Shown: positions 46,340 through 56,414 of the stretch, one piece after another
Layout of the letters: each line of letters starts with the position of its first letter
Position numbering within the stretch: position 1 is the first letter of the stretch
Assembly (NCBI GenBank): GCA_029204225.1
Contig: MU832535.1
Location: 1 to 64,000 of the forward strand
Source of the DNA: Diphasiastrum complanatum
Lineage: Eukaryota; Streptophyta; Lycopodiopsida; Lycopodiales; Lycopodiaceae
Length of the DNA: 64,000 nucleotides
Direction: 5' to 3'
Made by a program: the position numbers and the translations under genes
The notes under the pieces: model-generated
Told to the model about the DNA's origin: nothing
What the model saw: the letters and a program-made list of their open reading frames with translations, nothing else
Databases searched by the model: none

Positions 46340-47505
46340 TCGCTCGGACTTAATTCTCTTCATTGACTTGCCCAATGGTCATCCCTTTGGTGGCAAGGAA
46401 ATAGTTGTTCTTCTGCATATAATCTTCTTGGAAGGATAAATTAGGATAATCTCTCATTCCTCGATTGCCCAATGGTCCAAGGAGGTTGTCAATCAATGTA
46501 TTATTTACAAGGTGAGCATACCAACTATCCTCAGACAAGATTTCAGACATCTCAAAAGAAGGGACAATTAGTGAGAAGGTTGCATATGTATATTCTAGGA
46601 ATTTCACTTTAATGTACACAATGGTTGATGGCGTAGAAAATGAGAGAACCGATATTTACATGGTTGTAAGTGTAGTATGGACTGGTTATTGGATTAGTGG
46701 ATCGAAGTAAATTATTTACTTTAACTTCTTCCAAATAACGAGAGTAGTTAGTTTTCCAATCTGTGTAGATTGCCCACAGATCATGGAAAAGAAGTTGACT
46801 AGAAAATCTGGAAGAGATGGGATGAGGGCTAGGAGCTATTTCTTTGACATCAAAAATATTTAGGGCTTCTAGCTTGTTTACATACTCATCCCGAGTAGGA
46901 AAAATATTGTTTTCAAATGTTTTTAGGTATTCTAGAACATATATGTACAAATAACAACATGAATGTATTTAGTTTGCACATTGAACTTGTTCTGAACAAT
47001 GGCTAGGGCCAGGACACCATTTTGGTGCGTTGTTAGCTTGGCCCGAAAACTATTTAGGTTAGTGAAAGTCCAAGGACTTTTCCATTGATCTTTGGTGTAA
47101 CCAAAACGTTTAGGTAAGAAAAGGTAATCCATTCTCCACTGGAGTGGACTATAGAAAGGAGGTAAGAAAGGGATGTTGTACAAGCTAAAATAGCTTGTCC
47201 AACAATTTAACAGTCTTCAACAACTTCCGAACATTTAAACTTCCTATCGCCGGAAAATATTTCCAATTGGTAGCCCAAGTTGTTAGAGTTAATAGTTTGC
47301 AGTTGATTAAATAGATTTTGCATTTGTTTATCCCGTTGTTTATTGCTCTGACTTGCCTAAGGTTTGCAACAGTTTCTCTAAGTCTAGGGTCTCATCACTA
47401 TTGGGTGAGGCCAGTTGAATCTCTGTATTTTCCCCATCACTTCCTAGTGATGCCCGGTGAATCTCGGTAGTACCCGCCTCCAAAATTTCATTAGTATCCA
47501 TTTGC
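46340..47505 (-). pseudogene. Unrecognised protein of retroelement C, broken into several frames
   Basis: On the minus strand an ATG near 47,500 opens MDTNEILEAGTTEIHRASLG, an acidic N-terminus with NLFNQLQTINSNN after a shift. Then come PLQWRMDYLFLPKRFGYTKDQ (47,183-46,932), LKTFENNIFPTRDEYVNKLEALNIF...LLFHDLWAIYTDWKTNYSRYLEEV (to 46,609) and KFLEYTYATFSLIVPSFEMSEIL (to 46,350). The order is collinear with shifts and stops between blocks, so it was one protein of roughly 370 residues. I see no zinc knuckle, protease or RT motif. Position before the 3' LTR suggests an extra or structural ORF. Confidence 0.45.
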
Positions 47506-47797
47506 TTGCCAACTGAAAATTAGAAAAATTTTGTTCAGTTAATGCATTCATTAAGCAATGTCTACATTTTAGACCATACGTACTCTATTTACCAATTATA
47601 CCAATGAATGGCCAAATGGATCATTTACGCAATAAAAATCGGAATTAAACCGTCAATGCACCGAAAATCTCTTAACAACTACCTAAGGTGACTCATACAA
47701 CTGTTAACTCAATTAATAATTGCAAAATTAAAATATCAGTTCCAAAAGACTGAAAAATCCACTATGAGAAAAAAAACCCAAAGGTTACAAAAAACAT

Positions 47798-48102
47798 CCT
47801 CACAACAGGATTCTAGTCTAAGCATACCATCACAAGCAACAACACAAGGGAACAGGTGGTGGATAAACCAACCCAACCAAACCTAGACTAAACGGATCTA
47901 GCCCCCAAGCTATGGATCAATCAGAGTCATAAAAAGAGGAATCACACCAGCAGCATGTAGCTACTCATCACAAATCAAGCATACACTAGTGAGAGCCTAA
48001 CAGGTATACTTATACCCCCCAAGGCCCATGCACCACTAGTACTGAACTGTGACACCTCACTGGACACCTATGCAGCCTATCTGGGCCACGTCATCCAGTT
48101 TT
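47798..48102 (-). mobile_element. LTR-like direct repeat D, left copy
   Basis: CCTCACAACAGGATTCTAGTCT...GGGCCACGTCATCCAGTTT matches 49,377-49,669 with few differences. On the minus strand the right copy is followed by a PBS-like CGGTATCAGAGCC (near 49,353), so the pair are probably LTRs of a small element with about 1.1-1.3 kb between them and no coding sequence. Confidence 0.65.
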
Positions 48103-48296
48103 CTAATGACTCACTAATAGACCCATACCAACTGCACCACCATGTGTTTAGGCCTACAACCATTAATTATGACCATATACACATAAGGGCCCCAATTCCT
48201 TTATAGTCACAATTAACTTACGGGTTGTTGGTCTACCGGTCCCTAGCGTGGACGCTACCCGAGACCAGTCATGGGCATGACATTGTTCAAATCTGT

Positions 48297-48298
<2 letters not shown>

Positions 48299-48379
<81 letters not shown>
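48299..48379. repeat. (AG)n microsatellite
   Basis: About 80 bp of pure AG in the interior of element D. Confidence 0.95.
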
Positions 48380-48381
<2 letters not shown>

Positions 48382-48399
48382 CGATTTCTATGGAGAATG

Positions 48400-49350
48400 A
48401 GGACAATAAGAGTGCCCATCATCGTCTTATCCAACAGAGCACAATACATGCAGGTCTGCAAGCAGGCAGATAGCGGATTTCCAGCAGTTTCCAGGCTTCA
48501 ATATTTTTGAGTTTCGTTAAGTTTTAGAAGATTTATGCCACAGGAAGCAATGAACCCATAATATCTGCTGGTTTCTACGAATTAATACTGCTCTATTAGC
48601 GTTTTACAGTTGCTATAGCTTTCATTTACTTGTTTCCAGCATAAGCGATAGTTTAAAACAAGATTTACAGGGTTTTTGCTATTACTGTGCTTGAAAAACA
48701 GCCGTTATGCTACCAAGAATTTTCAAAAAACCTAGTTTTGCAGGTTATGCCTACAACTCTAGCAAATAGTCATCAAATCTGAACCCAACCATCCTCTAGA
48801 ATGGTTGTACAGGCTCCTAACCTTGCAAACAAACTGTTAGCTTGCTAGAAAATGAAGCATAAGCCTGTGATTCCACAAAAACCAGCCATGCAAACCTATC
48901 AAACATCACCAACACTCAACAACCAATAGATTAGAATATTTTTGTTTCTATTCCAGTCTATTTCCACCGTTTTAAAACCAAACCGGCTTCCAAACAGGCA
49001 ATAGACAGTATTCAAAATACAATAACCATTTTTTGAGAAGAACAAGAAACTGTAGGAAAAAAATCCAGCAACCAATAAAATAACTGTTGCCTTCACAAAA
49101 ATGCTAATCACAGAGTAATCAACAACAACAGAATTCCTTCCAAGACACCAATTCGAAAAGCACAAAAACGAACTAATTGTGAGCCTGGTAGTACACTTAC
49201 CACACAATCGATTGCAATTTGAAAATTATTTCCAACGGGAAGAAAATTCCACAATTCAACCGTTTGTTGCTTGCTCCGTCGGATTCTCGAGAAAACATTG
49301 AGATTTTCACTTAGCACTTTCAATGGTAAATCCTGCTTAGACCGGCTCTG
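48400..49350. other. Interior of element D without recognisable genes
   Basis: AT-rich, no domain seen. The longest open frame (102 codons, minus, 48,899-49,207) is hydrophobic and unrecognised. The size and lack of coding fit a non-autonomous TRIM/LARD-like element. Confidence 0.4.
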
Positions 49351-49352
49351 AT

Positions 49353-49669
49353 ACCGATATAAACGTCCTCACAACAGGATTCTAGTCTAGGCATACCATC
49401 ACAAGCAACAACACAAGGGAACAGGTGGTGGATAAACCAACCCAACCAAACCTAGATCGAACGGACCTAGCCCCCAAGCTATGGATCAATCAGAGTCATG
49501 GAAAGAGGAATTACACCAGCAGCATGTAGCTACTCATCACAAATCAAGCATACACTAGTGAGAGCCCAGCAGGTATACTTATATCCTCCAAGGCCCATGC
49601 ACCACTAGTAGTGCACTATGACACCTCACTGGACACCTCTGCAGCCTATCTGGGCCACATCATCCAGTT
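49353..49669 (-). mobile_element. LTR-like direct repeat D, right copy with PBS-like site
   Basis: Partner of 47,798-48,102. The copy is cut at 49,669 by the start of LTR E1 at exactly CATCCAGTT|TGTGAAATTTC, showing that LTR E1 inserted into it. The PBS-like CGGTATCAGAGCC (minus strand) lies at its left side. Confidence 0.65.
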
Positions 49670-50539
49670 TGTGAAATTTCAGAGGAATAAAAACCAAGAA
49701 TGGATCTAGATCAGATCCTCAAGAGGTGTTGGAAGCTAGATTACATGATCTACTAATCAACCAATGATTAGATCTAGAATTAGATCAATTCCCCATGAAA
49801 AATCTAGAAAGAACAACAAGCAAATGATTAAACTTGAGACCTACTGCCTTCACACGTGTGAAGAACAGTACATGTATGGAATTACAGCAGAGAGTGAAGT
49901 ACACAAGTGTTAGAAAGCAATAGAACCATAAAATCACAACACAAATATGAGAATACTCAAGATATGCCTCCAAAACCAAGATCTTGCCTCATTGATTTCT
50001 CAAAAAGTGGATCCATCATGGATGAAATACAAAAATCATCATACTCTCTCTCTCTAAGCCACTTCCAGCACGTGTGAGACAGGTCATAGTGCTTATCCAT
50101 ATCCACTTTGGCTAAGATTCCATTAATTTGCCACATCAACATTGGTGGCTAGTGTTGACCTTCTAGATTCCTACAAACTAGGAGATAGGTCCTACAATCT
50201 AGGAGATTTGACTTTTGACATGTATGAAAACTATATACAATGGATCTGAACTTTCTATATGATATTTCACACGTGGGAGACCACTCCTACCCATGTGATG
50301 TAACATTTTCTACCACTAGAATGGTGCCAAGTGTCACAATACTACTAAACTAGTTTTTGGCCAATTTAGCCACTAGTTTCCAAATTAAATGATATGTACA
50401 ACCTTTATGATCTATCCAAATGACTTAGGCATAGATTTCACATGTGGTAACAGGCTCCATGCATGTCTAATGATGATAGGTACAAGTCATTATAGTATTT
50501 ACAATATTTAACCAAGTTAGCTTTTGCCAATTTTAACAC
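49670..50539 (-). mobile_element. LTR E1 (G-box-rich LTR family E)
   Basis: Minus strand from TGTTAAAATTGGCAAAAGC (50,539) to CTGAAATTTCACA (49,670), about 870 bp, preceded by the purine tract GAGGAGGAG (50,540-50,549). It shares with LTR E2 the words AAGAGG..GGA.GTTAGATT, TTTCACACGTGTGAA and CTAGTTTTTGGCC. It contains CACGTG at 49,853, 50,069 and 50,270. A 3' LTR by its PPT. Confidence 0.7.
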
Positions 50540-50624
50540 TCCTCCTCAAAACTAACTTGATACATCTATGGTACATCTATTTACAACACTTAAGGCTGAT
50601 CATTGTAGGTTCATAGGTGTGAAG

Positions 50625-51456
50625 TGTGAAAAAAGTACAAAAATGATCAAGAGTGGATCCTAATCTGATCCTCAAGAGGGATTGAATGTTAGATTTACTT
50701 GATCTATCAATCTACATAAGATTAAGATCAATCTAGATCAATTCTAGACATAAAATCCAAACAAGAACAATCATTTATTGAGGGTAAATGTACTTGCTGG
50801 TTTCACACGTGTGAAACCCTATCAAGGTACGGACTCCAACCTTAAAATCAAGTACACATTGATAGAACCTCAAAACAATCAAAACAAATGTAGACAAATG
50901 GAGAGAATCACTCAAAATTGCTTCCAAAACCAAGATTGGTGTCTCACAATGATTATGGCCAAATGTGGCTCTATATATACAATAAGTGGGAGCTCGTGGT
51001 ACTGATCATCCCTCTGATCCCACATGTGTGAAGGTGCTTTGTCATATGATGATTCATCATGCAAAACTGCACTTGGACAAAACCTTCTATTTTGAGCACT
51101 TTTGGTCTATTTTCCTTCTATATGGAGATCTACTTGGAAATCTTCTAGAACTCAAAATTCGCCTACTTCAGCTTATTCCACATGTGTGAGCTGTCCTCTA
51201 CACATGGGATATGACACCTAACCAAAGGATGTGGCTCATGCAATCAATAGATTGATGCCATGTGTCATATGTCTAGAAAACTAGTTTTTGGCCTTTTTAG
51301 CCACAAGAACTTGAATTAAATCATATGTACATCCTATATGATTATGGTACATGACAAGTACACTAGTTTTACATGTGAAAACAGGCTCCACACATGTGTA
51401 TTTATCTATATACACGATTTTTGGCCTCTACCAAGTTTATTTTTGCATTTTTCACA
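50625..51456 (-). mobile_element. LTR E2, 3' LTR of element E
   Basis: Minus strand from TGTGAAAAATGCAAAAATAAAC (51,456) to GTACTTTTTTCACA (50,625). A purine tract (TGAGGAG, 51,457-51,463) lies outside its start. Positions 50,625-51,258 are nearly identical to 54,563-55,197; beyond that the two LTRs differ completely. It contains CACACGTGTG at 50,804 and several CACATGTG words. Confidence 0.8.
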
Positions 51457-51593
51457 CTCCTCAAAAATCTAGCTTGGTAAATCTAGCTTGATGGAAAACA
51501 TGATGATCTTGAACTTGACTCCATGGGCTGAATTGGTCTTTGCTGGTTCAAAAGGTGTGAAGATCAGTCAATGAGCTTAATGTTGATCTGAAA

Positions 51594-52958
51594 TCACCAT
51601 ATCCATGATAGTGCTTCTTTGATGTTGACATCTTTGATGAGCTTGAGAGCTTTGCACCATCCTAGCACCTCCAAAATTGATTCCTTCCAATTTTCATGTA
51701 GATGCTTGACCTTGAGGCTTGCTCCTTCACATGAGATATGCTCCTCTTTCCCTTGAAATGTGAACCACATGGGTTCAACCATGTTTCTTGAGTTTCTTTT
51801 TGGAATCACAACTTGAGAAGGTCTCTCCTCCTCAATCCTTGGCACACTTGAACCTTGAGATGACTCCTTAAGATCCTCTTCATGATGCTCCTTCTTGATG
51901 GAAATCCGAGACCTCCATGTCTCATAATGATCACAACAAGTATGACCATTCAATATGCACTTCCTATGATTATCAAGATTACTTATGCTAGAAACATAAG
52001 TCCAAAAATCACCACAACTTGGCATGATTTTTCCAATATTGAAATCAAAAGGTATCTCCATCTCAATAAGGCTAACTACTTGCTTATGGATATAAGTGTC
52101 CACTTTGGATGCTTCACTTATTCTCATAAGAAGTTTACAACTTGCCTTTAGGATTGAAAACATACAATTTTCATCTTTATGAATGAACACATCATTCATG
52201 ATCTTATTGAAACCAAAAGATTCTACATTATGAAGATATTTCCATTTCCTTGACTTCATAACTAATGTAAGAGGAAAACATATTTTGCTATCGTTTAAGG
52301 CATCACACTCAACTAGTATTGCCTTAATCCACCTTTGAGATACAAAAATCTCTTCAAAGCAAAATGGTTCTTCATAAGTTGACATGAGAGCATAAATGAA
52401 ACTATTTTCATTTTGTGATTGCTCCTTATTCTTGATTGATTTCTCTTGGATAATAACAATAAGTTTGAACTTATCTAAAGTTCCAAGCAAAATACTTTCC
52501 AAGGACATAAAATAAATCCAAGTTACTTTCATGAAAGTGACATCTATCTTTGCTTCTTGAACCAAACAATGCACTTCCAAATGAAAAATTTCAAAAGATT
52601 TGACATGTGTTGTGATGGACTCTTGAAGACAAATCTTGCAGGTCCTTGTGAGACTCCAAGCCTCATTCACCTTTCCACAAAGGAAACACCTTTCCTTGGA
52701 CTTGTCCTTCTTGTATTTGCATTTTGAACTTGAAGCTCCATCCTTCACCTCGGTCCCCTTGCTTTGGTTCTCCTTGGATGGACTAGTCTTCTTTTTGTAG
52801 CATCTTGAAAAAAAATATCCTCCCTTCCCACAAAGGTTGCACTCAGGATCCTTTCTTTCCTTCAATAGGATGCCACCTATTGATGCCATGTGAATAAAAA
52901 CCTGTGATATGATTCTACAAATGTAATTTGTGACTTTCAAGAGACTAGATTTGAACAT
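51594..52958 (-). CDS. Gag-like zinc-knuckle protein of element E (454 codons)
   Basis: An uninterrupted minus-strand frame between the two LTRs. It has a knuckle-like CNLCGKGGYFFSRC (CxxC...C, normal His position altered) near residue 41, a Lys/Ser-rich stretch and a second RCFLCGK...CKIC cluster near residue 91. The rest is unrecognised, ending KLIKDVNIKEALSWIW. No protease, integrase or reverse transcriptase is seen in the 3.1 kb interior, so the element is probably non-autonomous. The open frame of this length in AT-rich DNA argues for fairly recent constraint or recent insertion. The first ATG is taken; MASIGGILLKERKDPE is a possible later start. Confidence 0.5.
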   Translation of the reverse strand: MFKSSLLKVTNYICRIISQVFIHMASIGGILLKERKDPECNLCGKGGYFFSRCYKKKTSPSKENQSKGTEVKDGASSSKCKYKKDKSKERCFLCGKVNEAWSLTRTCKICLQESITTHVKSFEIFHLEVHCLVQEAKIDVTFMKVTWIYFMSLESILLGTLDKFKLIVIIQEKSIKNKEQSQNENSFIYALMSTYEEPFCFEEIFVSQRWIKAILVECDALNDSKICFPLTLVMKSRKWKYLHNVESFGFNKIMNDVFIHKDENCMFSILKASCKLLMRISEASKVDTYIHKQVVSLIEMEIPFDFNIGKIMPSCGDFWTYVSSISNLDNHRKCILNGHTCCDHYETWRSRISIKKEHHEEDLKESSQGSSVPRIEEERPSQVVIPKRNSRNMVEPMWFTFQGKEEHISCEGASLKVKHLHENWKESILEVLGWCKALKLIKDVNIKEALSWIW

Positions 52959-52969
52959 CTTTAATAATC

Positions 52970-54545
52970 TAGAATGATCTACAAAAGATCTAGCTCACAA
53001 ACCTAAGAATCAATCTTCGCAGTAATGACTAGTCACTTGGAAACTTTGCTTTGATCACTAAGACAAAAGCACACAATCTTTGAATCAAATCACTAAAGAA
53101 ATCAGATCCAATCTCCTATTGGACTCATCAAATACCAATGACTCTTTCTTTTGAAAGTTGAAATGGATATGAAAAAGATTTGACACTTAGATTTTCCTTT
53201 TCACTTGACTAGTTCTCTCAACACTTGAGATTCTTGAACAAAAGATGGATTTTGTTTCAAACACATGAAAATAAAACTTAATCACTTCTTTTGGACTCAC
53301 TCTTGACCCATATAATCTCACTCTTGATATTTAGAATGAATTTGATTTGATTTGAAAACAAACTATACCACCAATTTTTCACAAAGCTAAAAAATTAGAC
53401 AACTAGAGATTCACAAAGATCTTAACCATGCATGAATACTCAAATATGGACTCCTTCTCATTCTAGATATCCAATGGGATCACAAATTGACCCTCACACT
53501 CTCACAAAGAAAGTTGAATAGAACTAATTTGAGTTTCATACATACTATGTCAATTTTTGCTCAACAAATTGAATTCAATCACTCCTATTGGATTCCACCA
53601 ATTATTCTACCTTTAGAGACTTGGAATGAAATTCAAAATCAAAAGTTGTGATTTTTCTCACTAAGATATTGTTCTTCAAAGAGCTAATGCCACTTAGAAA
53701 GATTTGATCACCTAGGAGAAGACAAACTCTCCACCAATAACAACACAAAATGAGCTTCTAGATCTTGCCCTCTACAAAGGAAGGAACTCTTAGAAAATTG
53801 GATCTCTCTCTACACATTTGTCATAGACACCTTAATGACTCTTTTCAGACCTTACAATCACTCAAACAAATTGAGTAGGTTTGAACAATGTGACTTGGAT
53901 CTCAATCTCTTTTCTAGAATTCTCAATTTAAGCCAATCTATGTCAAATTCTACAAAAGATTTGCATAGATGCTCTATATGCACTAGAAACTCTCAAAGGT
54001 TTCACTTGGAGGACAGATCCAAAGATGTTTTCTAGCAAATTGATACTTCTAAACTTGACCCTATCACTCTTGAACAAATCTAGAGTGATGGTACAATGGA
54101 TTTCAACCTACCTTGCATATCCCTCCTTAATCTATGATTTTTAGCGAAATCTCTCTTAACTTCAACATACACTCAAAAAATCAGAGAAAATCATTTAATG
54201 CTCCTAATTCAAGCTTCAATTTTAATCTTTTGGCTGATCTAATCCAAGAACTAATCAAGGGATTAGATTCTCTATAGAAAATGCTTGATTTTGCACTAAA
54301 AATCTCTCAAATTGGGTGTGTGAGTCAAATTGTACAAATTTTGGAATTTTCTTAGTCAAAACCGGAGCTGTACGGCCTCACACGTGTGAAAAGGGTTCCT
54401 ACAGCCCACAACAAGATATGGACCAAAAATTTTGAGGATAGCTATCAAATCCAACTCGCTACACAAAATTTGACTAGTTTCCAAAAAACTGCTAATTTTG
54501 GCTTTGATTTGGATTAACCCTATCGATTTCAACAAAAACTCTTGT
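52970..54545. other. Interior of element E without recognisable genes
   Basis: AT-rich with frequent short words of the type CTTGAGATTC/CAATCACTC. I found no protein domain on either strand. A CACACGTGTG palindrome lies at 54,379-54,388. Confidence 0.4.
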
Positions 54546-54550
54546 ACTTG

Positions 54551-54562
54551 GCTCTGATACCA
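54551..54562 (-). other. Primer-binding site of element E
   Basis: Minus strand TGGTATCAGAGC, directly next to the LTR end TTTGCACA; the perfect plant initiator-Met type. Confidence 0.9.
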
Positions 54563-55770
54563 TGTGCAAAAAGTACAAAAAGGACCAAGAGTGGATCCTA
54601 ATCTGATCCTCAAGAGGGATTGAATGTTAGATTTACTTGATCTATCAATCTACATAAGATTAAGATCAATCTAGATCAATTCTAGACATAAAATCCAAAC
54701 AAGAACAATAATTTATTGAAGGTAAATGTACTTGCTAGTTTCACACGTGTGAAAACCTGTCAGGGTACGGACTCCAACCTGAAAATCAAGTACACATTGA
54801 TAGAACCTCAAAACAATCAAAACAAATGTAGACAAATGGAGAGAATCACTCAAAATTGCTTCCAAAACCAAGATTGGTGTCTCACAATGATTATGGCCAA
54901 ATGTGGCTCTATATATACAATAAGTGGGAGCTCGTGGTACTGATCATCCCTCTGATCCCACATGTGTGAAGGTGCTTTGTCATATGATGATTCATCATGC
55001 AAAACTGACACTTGGACAAAACCTTCTATTTTGAGCACTTTTGGTCTATTTTCCTTCTATATGGAGATCTACTTGGAAATCTTCTAGAACTCAAAATTCG
55101 CCTACTTCAGCTTATTCCACATGTGTGAGTTGTCCTCTACACATGGGATATGACACCTAACCAAAGGATGTGGCTCATGCAATCAATAGATTGATGCACA
55201 ACAAATTGGGCTCAGGTAGAGAGAGAAACCACCAATGTGACTAGAACTCAAAATCTCATTGATCTCTAAAAAACTCAATACAATAATGAAGTGGACCATC
55301 CTACATGTAGTATCTCGAAGTAGTCCATCCTCTAATTCTATTGGACCCCCATTTTAGCACCTCTCACCTCCTATTGGATGAGTGACTCATTATCCTTTGA
55401 TTTTAATTGGACCTTTCCAAATCTCTCACTTATGATTGGACCCTTGATTCTTTGCCAACACATAGGCACATCACTCATCAGATCTAATTTGGACACCTGT
55501 AAACAACCTAACTAGCTCGAGCTATGTCATAACTGACTTTTGGCCTAATGATGATAAAAAACATGTGAACTTGACTATTTGACCTCTAAAGCCAAAATTG
55601 GCCCTATCAACTAGTGACACCAACATGCTTGACTAACAATCTTTATGACACCCCTAAAGTCAACATGATTAATCTATTTTGGCTATTTTCCACACATGGG
55701 AACATGCTCCACATGTGTGAGATTTTCTCACAAACTAGAAACATAAAATTACCAAGCTAGATTTTTCACA
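54563..55770 (-). mobile_element. LTR E3, 5' LTR of element E, apparently chimeric
   Basis: The R-U5 side (54,563-55,197) is nearly identical to LTR E2, but the U3 side (55,198-55,770) is instead the same as the plus-strand LTR beginning at 63,444. The U3 end reads TGTGAAAAATCTAGCTTGG (minus) and a purine tract TGAGGAG lies outside it (55,771-55,777). The LTR therefore has a PBS on its inner side and a PPT on its outer side, as in recombined tandem elements. Total about 1.2 kb against 0.83 kb for E2. Confidence 0.7.
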
Positions 55771-56034
55771 CTCCTCAGAAAATAGCTTGGTAAGGTACTA
55801 GATCAACCAAGGAGTTTGTGAAACTTTTTGAGTGGATCCTTTGGTATGCATATGAATTGAAGATCATCCAGGGTTCCATCATAGCAGCAACCTCACCATA
55901 TCCATGATAGGATTTCTTTGGTAGAAATCATTTGTCAATACCTTTGAAGAGAATTCCACCAATTTGCCACTATATCCATGTGCTTCCTCCATGCTTTCCT
56001 CCATGCTTGATGATGATCTGTAGCTTTATTCTAC

Positions 56035-56412
56035 ATGGATGTTATATCAGATTGGGACACGAACATAGTTGAATACTTAAACCAAAACAACCTGATCGGT
56101 CACTATCCAAGGTGCAACATCAAAAGCTTGTCCTTAAAGCTAGACCATATCAATGGATTGTCGGCCATTTGTATCGACGAGGAGCGGATAATATCATTCG
56201 ATGATGTATCTTGCCTCATGGAACAAGTCAGATCATGTCTCTCTCGCATGAAGCAATGAGGATATTGATACCTACATCAAACAATGTGATGTATGTCAGA
56301 TGGCACGCAGACCAACGTATGTGAATTATAAACATTTACATCTTGTATTGGCTCAAGCACCAGTTGAGAAATCGGGACTTCATTACATTGGCCCTACTAT
56401 TCACCTAGGGGG
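56035..56412 (+). pseudogene. Ty3/gypsy integrase zinc-binding fragment
   Basis: MDVISDWDTNIVEYLNQN resembles the Gypsy pre-integrase DWRTPIxxYL. After a frameshift near 56,255, NEDIDTYIKQCDVCQMARRPTYVN is the second half of the HHCC zinc finger (CDVCQ). SGLHYIGPTIH corresponds to WGLDFIGP at the start of the integrase core. The core itself is missing. The only gypsy trace in the window. Confidence 0.65.
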
Positions 56413-56414
56413 GT

